The notes under the pieces are model-generated. The model saw only the letters and a list, made by a program, of their open reading frames with translations. It was not told the origin of the DNA and did no database searches. Source: Mesorhizobium loti (GTDB lineage: Bacteria > Pseudomonadota > Alphaproteobacteria > Rhizobiales > Rhizobiaceae). Taken from it: a DNA stretch of 64,000 nt. This document shows, piece by piece, positions 1 to 9,578 of the stretch. Where the stretch lies: positions 3,477,001 through 3,541,000 of the forward strand of contig CP050293.1 of NCBI GenBank assembly GCA_014189435.1, written 5' to 3'. Each line of letters opens with the position of its first letter. The first letter of the stretch is position 1. The position numbers were made by a program, and so were the translations under genes.

Positions 1-376
1 GTTGAAAGTCGGAAATCAGCACCAGCTCGGCGGCGGGCCAGCCCAGCATAGGTGGCATGCGCGTCGTCAGCGCGATGACTTTCGGATGAAAGGTGTTGAA
101 GACATAGATCAGCCGGCGCGGTCGCGGGATCAGGTAGGGCCACACCTTGTTGCGCCAATGCGCGCCGAGAAAGACGTAGGTGCCGCCGTCCGGCACGTTC
201 CGCGTTAGCGGCGAGATGCGGCGAATCGGGAATTGCCGCATCAATTCGCCGGACACCCTGGAGGTGGTTGCCCACAGACGCACCTCGGAGTCGGCGCTCA
301 ACAGCCGGTACAGTTCCAGGGCTTCAAGGTCACTGCCGCCAAAGGGGTTCTGAAAGCCATTGAACAGATGGAGCAT
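1..376 (-). CDS. Glycosyltransferase, GT4-like N-terminal part (partial, runs off left edge)
   Basis: The minus-strand frame from the ATG at 376 stays open for 125 codons to the window edge, so the C-terminus is missing. The protein begins MLHLFNGFQNPFGGSD, a start I associate with surface-polysaccharide glycosyltransferases that have a GT-B fold (a glycine-rich N-terminal loop and an ELYRLL-type helix). It continues with a segment of the YVFLGAHW kind, typical of the first Rossmann-like lobe. The catalytic lobe lies outside the window. It probably transfers a sugar in LPS or exopolysaccharide assembly in the cytoplasm, which fits the GT25 gene just to the right on the other strand. The family call is by resemblance of the first 125 residues only. 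Confidence 0.6.
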   Translation of the reverse strand, partial: MLHLFNGFQNPFGGSDLEALELYRLLSADSEVRLWATTSRVSGELMRQFPIRRISPLTRNVPDGGTYVFLGAHWRNKVWPYLIPRPRRLIYVFNTFHPKVIALTTRMPPMLGWPAAELVLISDFQ

Positions 377-731
377 GGTCGCTGCGCTTTATTCGCCTGG
401 CCGGCTGTTTGCTGCTGGTGCACAGGCTAAGTCAATTACGGGGCGATCAATAACCGCTAAGTAGTCGATCTGTTGCTCAAATACATCAACCCGCATCTCG
501 CACGCGTTCCCGTCCGCCTCGCTTGCTCGTCGATCACGCAAGGGGGAACTCGCCGGGTTCGAGGTCGACGGGTCCAGACCTATGACAGTGTCTCCAGAAC
601 CTTCTCTTGATGGCGAAGGACGAGACAGGCGCGAGCTGTTAGGTTAAGCCCGCGCCTCCGGGGCATGGAAGATCGTTCCGGGTCAAGTCCAAAGCAGTAC
701 TAAAATCGGCACATAGCCTTTGGGGGCATCA
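377..731. other. Intergenic region between two divergent glycosyltransferase genes
   Basis: About 355 bases with no convincing gene. It must hold the promoters of both divergent genes. The only clear signal is a GGGGG ribosome binding site at about 721-725, ahead of the ATG at 732. Confidence 0.5.
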
Positions 732-1491
732 ATGAAATGCATGGTCATCAATCTCGATCGGTCTCCCGATCGACTTGCCCATGTCACGGCTGAATTCGCG
801 AAGATTGGTGTTTCGTTCGAGCGGATTCCTGCCGTGGACGCGTTGCATCGACCGGAATTTACCGCAACTTCACCGAATTTGACCCCCCACGGAAACGGCT
901 TGCCTCATGAGCCACAAGGTTTGCTGGAAAATCATCGCGGATGGCGACGATGCCTTTGGCGCGATCTTCGAGGACGACATCCTGCTGTCCGAAGTGGCCG
1001 GCCCTATCCTCTCCGACGATGGATGGGTTCCGGCCGACGCCGATATCGTCAAGCTGGAAACGTACTTAAAGAAGACGGTCATCGCGATGAAGCGCACTTC
1101 CGTCGGCGGTCCGTTTTCAGTGGCCAGACTATATGGGTTCCACATCGGATCGGCCGGTTACATCCTTTCGAAGCGAGCAGCGCGCGATCTGATCACCCGA
1201 AGCCTCGATGCGCCCGCCGATCATTTTATCTTCGATCCGTCGCTTCCGACGTCGTCGAGCAAAGCGATCTACCAACTCTTACCCGCGCTATGCGTGCAAC
1301 ATGATCGTGTGCGCGAGAAGACCCCCGGATTGACCAGCCTACTTGGTGAGGAGCGGCTGGTGAAATCTGGGGCAAATTCTGCTGCAAAGAGGAGCCCGAC
1401 CGAAAAGCTCGTGGTCGAAACGAGGCGCATAGGTCGGCAGATATTCGATATCTGCCGCTTCAGGCGCGAGCAGACCATCTCTCTGGCGTGA
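732..1491 (+). pseudogene. Glycosyltransferase family 25 (LPS biosynthesis type), frameshifted in a C6 run
   Basis: The start MKCMVINLDRSPDRL is the classical N-terminus of GT25 enzymes, which add sugars to lipooligosaccharide. The ATG at 732 has a GGGGG site 6 bases upstream. The frame is lost at the run of six C at 883-888: reading acc-ccc and then dropping one C restores LTPTETACLMSHKVCW and the GAIFEDD acidic motif of the family, which sits in the frame that ends at 1491. With five C the protein would be about 252 residues, normal for GT25. Either the gene is dead, the base is a sequencing error, or the tract slips in vivo. The upstream neighbour is another glycosyltransferase on the opposite strand. 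Confidence 0.8.
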
Positions 1492-1582
1492 CGTCGGGAA
1501 AGCGAAAGCGCCATCTGCGCGACGACCTGTCCCAACCGTGCCGGGACGCGACGGTTCGAGGTTGCGACGACCGTCTTTGCCG

Positions 1583-2371
1583 TCAATGCACCGTGGCGAC
1601 GCTGGGCTGAGGCACCGGAGTGGCGCCCGCCGGATCGAAGCTGACCTGATCGCGTCCGTTCGACTTGGCCGTGTAAAGCCTTCTGTCGGCGGCGGAGAAG
1701 ATCTCCTCATAGGTGATCGGGCCGGTAAAGCTCGTGCCGCCGATGCTGACGGAAAGCGGGCAAGGTCTGCCGCCGGGCGAAAAGTCCATCTCCCGGATGC
1801 GCCGGCGGATGCTTTCGGCAACCACCCAGGATTGGGAGGGATCGACGCCTGGAAGAAACACGCCGAATTCTTCGCCGCCGATGCGGCCGACAATATCGCC
1901 GCCACGCAATTGCCCTTTGATGGCCTGCGCGATCAGCTTGAGCGCCTGATCGCCGCAGTCATGGCCCAGGCGGTCGTTGATCAACTTGAAATGGTCGGCG
2001 TCGATGATCAGCAGCGCCCCCGAGCGGGGCTGCTCCTGCTTGCGGGTCTCTTCGAGATAGGCTTCGACCAGCATCGAGAAGGCGCCTCGGTTCAGCACCG
2101 CCGTCAGGCTGTCGGTCGCGGCAACGACGCTGAGGTCGCGCTGGGCGATGGCCAGCTGGCGAATCTTCCACATGAGGAAAAACAGAAACGAGCCGCCCAG
2201 CCCCAAAGGCAGCATCAGATCGGTCATCTGCGCCCGCCACACGGCCTCGGGCGAAAGATAGGGGAAGTTGAAGGAATCGACGAAGAATGCCACGGCAATG
2301 AAGAATGCCGTACCGGCTACCGTGACGGCGATCACCCTGCCCCAGCTCGTCGGCGACAGATCGAGCTTCAT
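1583..2371 (-). CDS. Membrane-anchored diguanylate cyclase (GGDEF domain)
   Basis: Predicted to make cyclic di-GMP from two GTP. About 262 residues: two transmembrane helices in the first 65 residues, then a GGDEF domain. The active-site loop reads GRIGGEEF and is preceded, five residues away, by RGGD, a product-inhibition I-site (RxxD). There is no separate sensory domain. I chose the ATG at 2371 (MKLDLSP) because GGAG lies 9 bases upstream; the alternative TTG three codons earlier directly abuts that GGAG. No EAL domain or obvious partner lies nearby. The catalytic motif is intact, so activity is likely; the signal it responds to is unknown. Confidence 0.9.
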   Translation of the reverse strand: MKLDLSPTSWGRVIAVTVAGTAFFIAVAFFVDSFNFPYLSPEAVWRAQMTDLMLPLGLGGSFLFFLMWKIRQLAIAQRDLSVVAATDSLTAVLNRGAFSMLVEAYLEETRKQEQPRSGALLIIDADHFKLINDRLGHDCGDQALKLIAQAIKGQLRGGDIVGRIGGEEFGVFLPGVDPSQSWVVAESIRRRIREMDFSPGGRPCPLSVSIGGTSFTGPITYEEIFSAADRRLYTAKSNGRDQVSFDPAGATPVPQPSVATVH

Positions 2372-2698
2372 CGCGTTCAACTCCGTTAGCCGCCGCTACT
2401 ATGACGAACCAACGCAAACAAATTGATAAGACTTTCCCTCCAATTCAATATCGGGCCCTCCAATTCAATATCGGGTCGATATCGGGCGGCATAGCGCCGA
2501 GCGCAGGCACCGCAGGTCACTGGCTTTGCGGCAGGATCGCTTCACGGGCAAGCCGCTGTTGGCCAGCCGCGACAGATGCTTGCGCGCGCGGACGCCGCAG
2601 GACGGCCGCTGAAAAGGCGGCCATCCTGATTCCCGGCTTGAAGGTTTGGACCAGGCTGCTGGCAGAGCAAGCGGCGCTCGAAGCCAGACCGCCCGCCC
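2372..2698. other. Intergenic region upstream of the diguanylate cyclase
   Basis: About 327 bases with no gene I can support. Short open frames here have no family resemblance. It holds a 20-base tandem duplication at 2436-2475. Confidence 0.4.
2436..2475. repeat. Perfect tandem duplication of a 20-base unit
   Basis: The unit at 2436-2455 (ccctccaattcaatatcggg) is repeated exactly at 2456-2475, and a third partial echo (atatcgggc) follows. It lies about 65-105 bases upstream of the diguanylate cyclase start, on the promoter side, so copy-number change here could alter expression. That effect is an inference. Confidence 0.85.
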
Positions 2699-2920
2699 TC
2701 AGTTGAGTGTTGGTTCACCCAGCGCGTCGACGACAAAGGATGCCGCGATCAGGTCGTCGGCATCAAGGCGCAGCGAGCCCTCGCCGCCTCCCATGAGGGA
2801 AGCCACTTTCTGAAAGGTCTTCAATTCGTATTCGGTAATCCGGGCGTCCAGCATCCTGGCCTTGAGATCGGCGATGCGCCGATCCAGGGCCGAAGATATT
2901 CCTATTTCTCGGTTCGACAT
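2699..2920 (-). CDS. Small conserved-type hypothetical protein (73 aa)
   Basis: I do not recognise the family. The start MSNREIGISSALDRRIADLK at 2920 is chosen because GGAGGAG sits 7 bases upstream, a strong ribosome binding site; the frame continues six codons further up without one. The protein looks soluble and helical, with a charged N-terminal half (IADLKARMLDARITEYELK) and an acidic C-terminal half. There is no signal peptide, membrane segment or cysteine. It stands alone between the diguanylate cyclase and tRNA-Arg. The ribosome binding site and codon use support a real gene; its function is unknown. Confidence 0.65.
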   Translation of the reverse strand: MSNREIGISSALDRRIADLKARMLDARITEYELKTFQKVASLMGGGEGSLRLDADDLIAASFVVDALGEPTLN

Positions 2921-3187
2921 TGCAACACTCCTCCCCACCCGTGTTTGCCTCCCACCGATTCGCTTTTTGTATGAGGCTTTTTGTATGAGGCTTTGCGAAT
3001 ACAGGCGCCGAAACGCGCCGTGCGCGGGAAAGGTTCCGAAAAGGCCGAGTCACGAAATAATACGAGGAACGTGGTCGCGGCCAACCACCGAGGTGCCGCC
3101 ATGGGTCGCGCGCCCATTCAACGAATGGCAAAGCCAAAGCGCTGATTTTTTCTCAAACTTATATGTCCAGAATGGACCTGAAATTAT

Positions 3188-3264
3188 TGGCGATCCCGAC
3201 AGGATTCGAACCTGTGACCATCGGCTTAGAAGGCCGGTGCTCTATCCAGCTGAGCTACGGGACC
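3188..3264 (-). tRNA. tRNA-Arg (anticodon TCT)
   Basis: A 77-base cloverleaf on the minus strand with the 3' CCA encoded (3188-3190). The acceptor stem GGTCCCG pairs with CGGGATC with one G-U pair. The anticodon loop reads CTTCTAA (anticodon TCT), and the T arm carries GGTTCGAATCC. Confidence 0.97.
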
Positions 3265-3311
3265 GCTGGCCGGCCGTTGGGCCGGCTGGATATTTTGGCG
3301 CTGGCCGCCGT

Positions 3312-3617
3312 TCAATGCGTCCAGGGCGTCCTGCGGTCATAGCGGAAATTCTCCGCATAGGAAATCTGGCGGCGCTTGGTCTCTTTCGGCTCTTCGACGC
3401 GAAAGGCGAGCCCCTCCTTTTCGGCGTAGGCCACCGCCTCTTCCCTGGTGTCGAAGGTGAGCCTGATCTGACTTCTCATGTCGCCCGACGTGGTGTAGCC
3501 CATCAGCGGGTCGATCTTCTTGCGCATCTCGGGGTCGAATTCCAGCACCCAGTGGCCGGTCTTGGCCTTGCCGGACTGCATCGCGGTTTTGGCTGGGCTG
3601 AAAATGCGCGCGGACAT
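3312..3617 (-). CDS. ETC complex I subunit, NDUFS4-like accessory protein
   Basis: About 101 residues. Short alphaproteobacterial proteins of this kind (ETC complex I subunit conserved region) are homologous to the mitochondrial complex I subunit NDUFS4/AQDQ, which helps assemble the NADH-binding arm at the inner face of the membrane. Diagnostic parts are the N-terminal ARIFSPAKTAMQSGKAKTG, then WVLEFDPE, the WTSSGDM-like segment read here as YTTSGDMRSQ, and FDTREEAVAYAEKEG. The start at 3617 (MSARIF) has GAGGTGG just upstream; the seven extra codons of the longer frame lack a good site. It lies between two tRNA genes, away from any nuo operon, as is usual. Confidence 0.9.
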   Translation of the reverse strand: MSARIFSPAKTAMQSGKAKTGHWVLEFDPEMRKKIDPLMGYTTSGDMRSQIRLTFDTREEAVAYAEKEGLAFRVEEPKETKRRQISYAENFRYDRRTPWTH

Positions 3618-3741
3618 GACCACCTCGTTATTGTGCAAGGCAGCATCGCCACCCTCCGCCCGTCATTACTGCGCAATGCGCACGGCGGCAAGGTTTTTGC
3701 ACTTGCCATGCAGCACCGAAATGAATAGGCAACAGACCGTT

Positions 3742-3818
<77 letters not shown>

Positions 3819-3963
3819 TCCTCTCCCGGATATGCAATATCGATAGCCATTGGCACGGTCGCGTGGCCACCTTGCGTCGCTTCCACTCCAGCCCGCCGTC
3901 ACCATTTCAAGCTCGCTTCCGTCGCCATTGCCGGCTTAGACTTCGGCAAACAGGGGGTTTCAG

Positions 3964-4245
3964 ATGCTTGGGATCGATGCTTGGGTGTCGCTGTTCGGAC
4001 CGGCCTACTTTGCCTATGCCGGCATAACGGTTCCATTCATGGTGACGTGGGCGATTGCCTGCGCCGCGCTGGCGATGTGGAACAACCGGGAAAGCCGCAG
4101 ACAGGTCAGGCAGGGCCCAGGCGCCGTCGTCTCCCGCTCCTGGCCTGCCAGTATCGGCATGTTCGTGCTGGTCGCCGCCGGCTATATCGCCGCCCACTCA
4201 GCCGTCTACCTGGTGGTCCGCCATTTTGCCAGAATGTGGCTGTGA
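3964..4245 (+). CDS. Small membrane protein of unknown function (93 aa)
   Basis: I do not recognise the family. Two hydrophobic segments are visible: about residues 12-40 (ending IACAALAMW) and about residues 63-88 (IGMFVLVAAGYIAAHSAVYL). They are separated by a short basic loop with NNRESRRQVRQG. There is no cleavable signal. The gene stands alone between tRNA-Pro and the convergent vapBC pair. Topology suggests a hairpin in the inner membrane; no partner is evident. Confidence 0.6.
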   Translation: MLGIDAWVSLFGPAYFAYAGITVPFMVTWAIACAALAMWNNRESRRQVRQGPGAVVSRSWPASIGMFVLVAAGYIAAHSAVYLVVRHFARMWL

Positions 4246-4295
4246 GACTGGCTGAGTTCACCGGCCAGACAACAACATCTTCCGGCTCGCGACGT

Positions 4296-4679
4296 TCAAT
4301 AAACACCTTCGATGTCGGTCTTGGAAAAATCGGCTCCGACATAAAGTAGGCGGCAAGCGTGCTCCTTCGCCACTTCATAGGAGAAACAATCGCCGAAATT
4401 GAGCGCGGCGGGATGGATACCCTTGCCCCACTGCGCGTAGGCCTCGGCGATGCGCCGGGCTGACGCCGGCGTCACTGCCACCACTTCGAAACCAAGCCCG
4501 TCAATCAGGCCAGACATCTCGGCACCGACGCCACGATGGGCCGCCACGATCAGCGCCTCGGCGACAGTGCCGGCGGAAATCAGGAGGTCGTTCTCGGCTT
4601 CGAGCACGGCCATGCAGGCGTCGGCCTGCGGTTCATCGAGCATGATCGCCATTAGCGCCGAGGTGTCGACAGCGATCAT
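4296..4679 (-). CDS. vapC: VapC-type PIN-domain toxin ribonuclease
   Basis: 127 residues, the usual VapC length. The PIN-domain acid residues are visible: Asp in MIAVDTSALMAI, Glu in AGTVAEALI, and Asp in LNFGDCFSYEVAK. These coordinate Mg2+ for RNA cleavage, in many VapC proteins of initiator tRNA or the sarcin-ricin loop; the target here is unknown. Its start overlaps the antitoxin stop (ATGA, 4676-4679), so translation is coupled and the toxin is made only after the antitoxin. All motif residues are intact. Confidence 0.92.
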   Translation of the reverse strand: MIAVDTSALMAIMLDEPQADACMAVLEAENDLLISAGTVAEALIVAAHRGVGAEMSGLIDGLGFEVVAVTPASARRIAEAYAQWGKGIHPAALNFGDCFSYEVAKEHACRLLYVGADFSKTDIEGVY

Positions 4680-4933
4680 TCGGGCATGCCGTCATCGCCA
4701 TAAAGGAAATCCTGGCTGCGGGCGGCAGATGGCCCGACCTTAGCCTTGGAGGCGCCCGCCGCACGCGCCGCTTCCATGAGGGCCCGGCGACCTTTCCTGT
4801 CGGGCATCGTCTTGATGGGAACCAGCCGCACTGCCGCATGGCCGTGACGGGTCAGTATGACCTCGTCGCCTGTCTCCGCGCGGCGCACCAGTTCGGTCAG
4901 TTGTCCCTTGGCATCGGTGACGGATATTTGCAT
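4676..4933 (-). CDS. vapB: VapB/Phd-type antitoxin
   Basis: About 85 residues, first gene of the toxin-antitoxin pair. The start MQISVTDAKGQLTELVRRAE followed by GDEVILTRHGHAAVRLVP is the Phd/YefM-type DNA-binding and dimerisation fold. The C-terminal tail, rich in Ala and Lys, is the part expected to wrap the toxin. I place the start at 4933 because GGAG lies 6 bases upstream; the ATG four codons earlier (4945) lacks this. An inverted repeat upstream (4975-4989) is the probable autoregulatory operator. Confidence 0.9.
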   Translation of the reverse strand: MQISVTDAKGQLTELVRRAETGDEVILTRHGHAAVRLVPIKTMPDRKGRRALMEAARAAGASKAKVGPSAARSQDFLYGDDGMPE

Positions 4934-4974
4934 CGGTCGCTCCATAGACCATTGTCAGAACATATCATAAAATA

Positions 4975-4989
4975 GACCATCGAATGGTC
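4975..4989. promoter_or_regulatory. Candidate VapB operator (inverted repeat)
   Basis: GACCAT and ATGGTC form 6-base arms around a 3-base spacer, 42 bases upstream of the antitoxin start. A further GACCAT half-site occurs at 4947-4952. Toxin-antitoxin operons are normally repressed by their own complex at such sites. That role is inferred from position and symmetry. Confidence 0.55.
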
Positions 4990-5083
4990 CGCTTCAACAG
5001 CCAAGGTTATTGCTTGATGCACCTGGCGAGGTTTTCCGCGCTTTAGCAGGGTTTCGTTTCTTGCTAAGCCTGAAAGCCTCTCC

Positions 5084-5788
5084 CTAAATCTCGAACTCGC
5101 CCTGTCCCTCATCCATGGCGTTGACGGTTTCGGCGGCCAGCGCTCGCGTGATCGGCGTCTTGCGCTCGAGCGCGGTACGATCCAGCCTTTCCACCACGCG
5201 CATGGCCGTCGCCAGCGAGCGCTCGATGCGGCGCACCAGATATTGCACGACATGCGGCTCGACCTCGACCTGGCGGTCGGCGAACAGCTTGGTGATGACA
5301 CCGGCGAGCAGGAGATCGTCGGGCTCATGGATCTCGACCGTTGCCGCCGCCTTCAGCCGCGAGGCGAGATCAGGCAGCCTGACACCCCAGGCCGACGGGA
5401 AGCGGCGCGCCGTCAGGAGCAGTGTGGAGCCTGCTCCCCGCACCGCATTGATCAGATGGAACAAGCCGTGTTCATCGACCGTCCCGGTATCGATATCGTC
5501 GATCAGTGCCGGCCGGGCACCGAGATTGGCGATGCTGTCGCCAATGCGTCCGGCGTCGACCGCCACCGCGCTGGCGCGCGCGCGCCATATGGAGGCCAAA
5601 TGTGTCTTGCCGGAGCCGGCGGGACCTGCCAGCACCACCACCGGCGAAGGCCAATCAGGCCAGCGGTCGACCAAGGCCACCGCCTGGCTGTTTGTGCCGG
5701 AGACGACGAGGTCGTCGCGCGAATAGCCGGTGCCATGGCCGAGATCGAGCGGCAACTGGCGTGGCGGGTCGGTTGGCTGGGCAGTCAC
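5084..5788 (-). CDS. hdaA: HdaA, DnaA-related regulator of replication initiation
   Basis: About 234 residues. An AAA+ protein that stimulates ATP hydrolysis by DnaA at the sliding clamp and so prevents re-initiation (regulatory inactivation of DnaA). The N-terminus carries QLPLDLG, a clamp-binding motif. Walker A is GPAGSGKTHLA and Walker B is ALIDDIDTG; the C-terminal part has a DnaA-like sensor region (LPDLASRL). The start is a GTG at 5788, one base after the upstream gene's stop (TGA at 5790-5792), which fits the protein length; longer frames merely extend antisense to that gene. The pairing with a PerM-type permease is usual in this group. Confidence 0.9.
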   Translation of the reverse strand: MTAQPTDPPRQLPLDLGHGTGYSRDDLVVSGTNSQAVALVDRWPDWPSPVVVLAGPAGSGKTHLASIWRARASAVAVDAGRIGDSIANLGARPALIDDIDTGTVDEHGLFHLINAVRGAGSTLLLTARRFPSAWGVRLPDLASRLKAAATVEIHEPDDLLLAGVITKLFADRQVEVEPHVVQYLVRRIERSLATAMRVVERLDRTALERKTPITRALAAETVNAMDEGQGEFEI

Positions 5789-5789
5789 T

Positions 5790-6992
5790 TCAGCGACGCG
5801 ATTGCGTGCGGTGGCCGCCGCCGCGATCGGCCGGCAGCGGCGGCGCGGGTGCCGCGCCGTGGCCCTTGTAGAGCGGCGATTCGAGATAGCGGGCGATTGC
5901 AAACCGCACCAGCACGGCAACGGCAGCCGAAGCCGGCACCGCGATCAACAAGCCGACGAAGCCGAACAGCGCGCCGAAGGCAAACAGCGAAAACATCAGC
6001 CATACCGGGTGCAGGCCGACGCTTTTGCCGACCAGCCGCGGCTGCAGGATGTTGCCCTCGATGAACTGGCCAATGAAGAACACGACCGCGACGGCGACGA
6101 TCATGGTCCAGTCCGGCCAGAACTGGACGAAGGCGACGCCAACGGCCAGCACCAGCCCGGTCAGCGAGCCGACATAGGGAATGAAGGAAATCAGCCCGGC
6201 GAACAGGCCGATGAGGATGCCGAAATTCAGCCCGGTCAGCGTCAGCCCAGTGGCATAAATTGCGCCCAGCACCAGGCACAGCGTGCCCTGGCCGCGCACG
6301 AAACCGGCGGTGGCGGTGTTGATGTCCTTGGCGATACCGCGCACCGTCGCGACGTTGTCGCGCGGCACCCAGCTGTCGATCACCGCCACCATGCGGTCCC
6401 AGTCGAGCAGCATGTAGAAGGCGACCACCGGCGTCACCACGAACAGACTGACCACCGAGACCAGCGCCACGCCGGAGCTCCACAGCGAGGTGAAGACGGT
6501 GGTGATGAGGCTGAAACCGGACGACAGCAGCGAACTCAAGCCGTCGCGCAATCCATTGGCGTTGACGCCGAATTTCTGCTCCAGCCATTTCGGATCGAAG
6601 GAGGTGAGCAGGCCTTGCAGCTTGGTCAGATATTCCGGCAGCTTGGCCGCGAAATCGGCCATCTGCGTGGCCAGCACCGGAATGAGGATGACGAAGGCCA
6701 GCACCAGCACGACGAGAAAGGTGATGAGAATGACCACCGTCGCCATGATGCGCGACAGGCCGAGCCGCTCCAGCCGGTCGGCGACCGGATCGAGGAAATA
6801 GGCAAGCACCATGCCGGCAACGAAGGGCAGCAGGATGTCACTGAAAACATAGAGGAAAAGCGCCAGCAAGGCAGCGCCGGCCAGCCAGAAGAAGATCTGT
6901 CGGCGAAAGGTTTCGGACGCAACGATGTCGGCGGCCGCAGTCTCTATGACCGCCGCCTCTTTGTCAGGTGTCCGGATTGGAGCCTTCGCCAT
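5790..6992 (-). CDS. AI-2E family transporter (PerM-like permease)
   Basis: 400 residues with about eight transmembrane helices. A hydrophobic pair lies near residues 33-75, a large amphipathic section follows, and the conserved C-terminal block includes GLTLTGLNFGILIGLFAGL and PYVGSLTGLVLAV. The family covers PerM and TqsA-like proteins, proposed to export small solutes or signals, or to exchange ions; the substrate here cannot be told. Its start overlaps the 3' end of the phosphatidyltransferase by about 29 bases and its stop is one base from hdaA, so the three genes form an operon. Confidence 0.88.
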   Translation of the reverse strand: MAKAPIRTPDKEAAVIETAAADIVASETFRRQIFFWLAGAALLALFLYVFSDILLPFVAGMVLAYFLDPVADRLERLGLSRIMATVVILITFLVVLVLAFVILIPVLATQMADFAAKLPEYLTKLQGLLTSFDPKWLEQKFGVNANGLRDGLSSLLSSGFSLITTVFTSLWSSGVALVSVVSLFVVTPVVAFYMLLDWDRMVAVIDSWVPRDNVATVRGIAKDINTATAGFVRGQGTLCLVLGAIYATGLTLTGLNFGILIGLFAGLISFIPYVGSLTGLVLAVGVAFVQFWPDWTMIVAVAVVFFIGQFIEGNILQPRLVGKSVGLHPVWLMFSLFAFGALFGFVGLLIAVPASAAVAVLVRFAIARYLESPLYKGHGAAPAPPLPADRGGGHRTQSRR

Positions 6993-7521
6993 AGCCGCTC
7001 ATGTGCCTCAGCCAAGCCACGAGATAGGCCGCGGCCGAAGCCACGGTCAAGACCCCGGACAGCAATATGAGAGCTGGCCTCAGCGGGTCGAGGTGAACGA
7101 CAAGGGCGAGTTCGCCCAGCACAGTCGCGGCCAGCACGATCTGGATGGCGGTGTTGGCCTTCGACACGAACAGCGGTTTCATCTCGACCGGATGGGCCAT
7201 GACGGTGGACAACACAACGGCGCAGACGATCAGCGCGTCGCGCGACACCATGGTGACGACCAGCCACAGCGGCAACTGTCCGATGAAGCCCATGACCACG
7301 AACACCGAAACCAGCAGCAGCTTGTCGGCCATCGGGTCGAGATAGGCGCCGAGCCTGGACTGCTGGTTGAAGCGGCGGGCGATGAACCCGTCGACGCCGT
7401 CGGAAATGCCGGCGATGAGGAACCCGGCAAAGGCCCAGTCCCAGCGCGCCTGCAGCATCGCCAGCACCACCGCCGGCACCAGAAGAAGGCGCAGGAGGGT
7501 GATCAGGTTGGGGACGGTCAA
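6964..7521 (-). CDS. CDP-alcohol phosphatidyltransferase (PgsA-like paralogue)
   Basis: About 185 residues. Membrane enzyme joining CDP-diacylglycerol to an alcohol. The signature DG-x2-AR-x8-G-x3-D-x3-D is present as SDGVDGFIARRFNQQ followed by GAYLDPMADK. Several hydrophobic helices follow. I put the start at the TTG at 7521 (LTVPNLIT), where AGGAGG lies about 10 bases upstream; the longer frame crosses a repetitive hairpin. The window has a second, more typical pgsA at 40477-41073, so this one may use another alcohol such as inositol, glycerol or another polar head. First gene of the run with perM and hdaA. Confidence 0.82.
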   Translation of the reverse strand: MTVPNLITLLRLLLVPAVVLAMLQARWDWAFAGFLIAGISDGVDGFIARRFNQQSRLGAYLDPMADKLLLVSVFVVMGFIGQLPLWLVVTMVSRDALIVCAVVLSTVMAHPVEMKPLFVSKANTAIQIVLAATVLGELALVVHLDPLRPALILLSGVLTVASAAAYLVAWLRHMSGYGEGSNPDT

Positions 7522-7589
7522 ATGCTTGGCACCTCCTCTCGGTCGGAGATAGATGATGAAGATGGTGGGTGGCAACAAGGGAGAAGCTG

Positions 7590-7617
7590 CCGATCTCCCC
7601 GCAAGGGGGAGATTGGC
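7590..7617. repeat. Short palindromic intergenic repeat (hairpin)
   Basis: atctcccc (7593-7600) and ggggagat (7606-7613) pair around a short loop. This C-run/G-run hairpin is of a kind scattered between genes in Rhizobiales. It lies in the divergent gap upstream of the phosphatidyltransferase and purM. Confidence 0.6.
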
Positions 7618-7763
7618 TGTCAGCTTGGCTTTCGCCAATCACCAGCGCCTATGCGCGCGCCCTGTCCACGGTTTTGTAGGCCGAGATGGCCGTTATCCTT
7701 GCGGACCGAAACCGTTCATGCGAAGAGCCCGCGACAAGGAAAATTGTTGAACGGGCACCCGAA

Positions 7764-8840
<1,077 letters not shown>

Positions 8841-8844
<4 letters not shown>

Positions 8845-9554
8845 GCGCGCAGAGGAAACGTACTGTCGTCTTGATCTCGGGGCGCGGCTCCAACATGACA
8901 GCGCTGATCGCGGCGGCCAGCGACCCGGCCTTCCCGGCCGAGATCGTCGGCGTCATTTCCGACAAGGCCGACGCAGCCGGTCTCGGCATCGCCAGGGCGC
9001 GCGGCATCGCCACACAGGTCATCGCGCTCGCCGACCATGGCAGCAAGCAGGCGCATGATGCCGCCATCGACGCGGCGCTTGCGGCCTTCAATGCCGAGAT
9101 CGTGGCGCTGGCCGGCTATATGCGCATCCTCACATCAGGCTTTGTCCAGAAATGGCAGGGCCGCATGATCAACATCCACCCTGCCCTGCTGCCGGCTTTC
9201 AAGGGGCTCGACACCCATGCGCGCGCGCTGGCCGCCGGCATGCGCATCCATGGCTGCACCGTGCATTTCGTCACCTCCGAGATGGATGACGGCCCGATCA
9301 TTGCCCAGGCAGCCGTGCCGGTGATGGTCGGCGACACTGCGGATACGCTGGCTGCCCGCGTGCTGAAGACCGAACACCGGCTTTATCCTCTGGCGCTGGG
9401 GCTGGTCGCCGAAGGCAAGGCGCGCATGGAGGCCGGCCGCACCGTGCTTGCCCACTTTGCCGACGATGCCGACAACGGCACCTCGGTGGTGATGGCCCCC
9501 GACCCGCTGCGTGAGGAAGCCGACCTCGAGCACCTGGCGCGCATCACGCCGTGA
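8841..9554 (+). CDS. purN: Phosphoribosylglycinamide formyltransferase
   Basis: GAR transformylase, step three of purine synthesis, using 10-formyl-tetrahydrofolate. 237 residues. Motifs: [11 protein letters not shown] (phosphate loop), LAGYMRILT, and the catalytic Asn/His in [19 protein letters not shown] with the Asp in [10 protein letters not shown]. The ATG overlaps the purM stop, the standard purMN arrangement with coupled translation. Relative to E. coli PurN it has a C-terminal extension of roughly 25 residues, common in Rhizobiales. Confidence 0.95.
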
Positions 9555-9578
9555 GAGGCCTGGATTGGGGATGACAGC

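Noticed and set aside
5730..7070. Plus-strand open frame of 446 codons across hdaA/perM
   Set aside because: Antisense to three well-motifed genes; very Asp/Arg/Gln-rich, the usual shadow frame in high-GC DNA.
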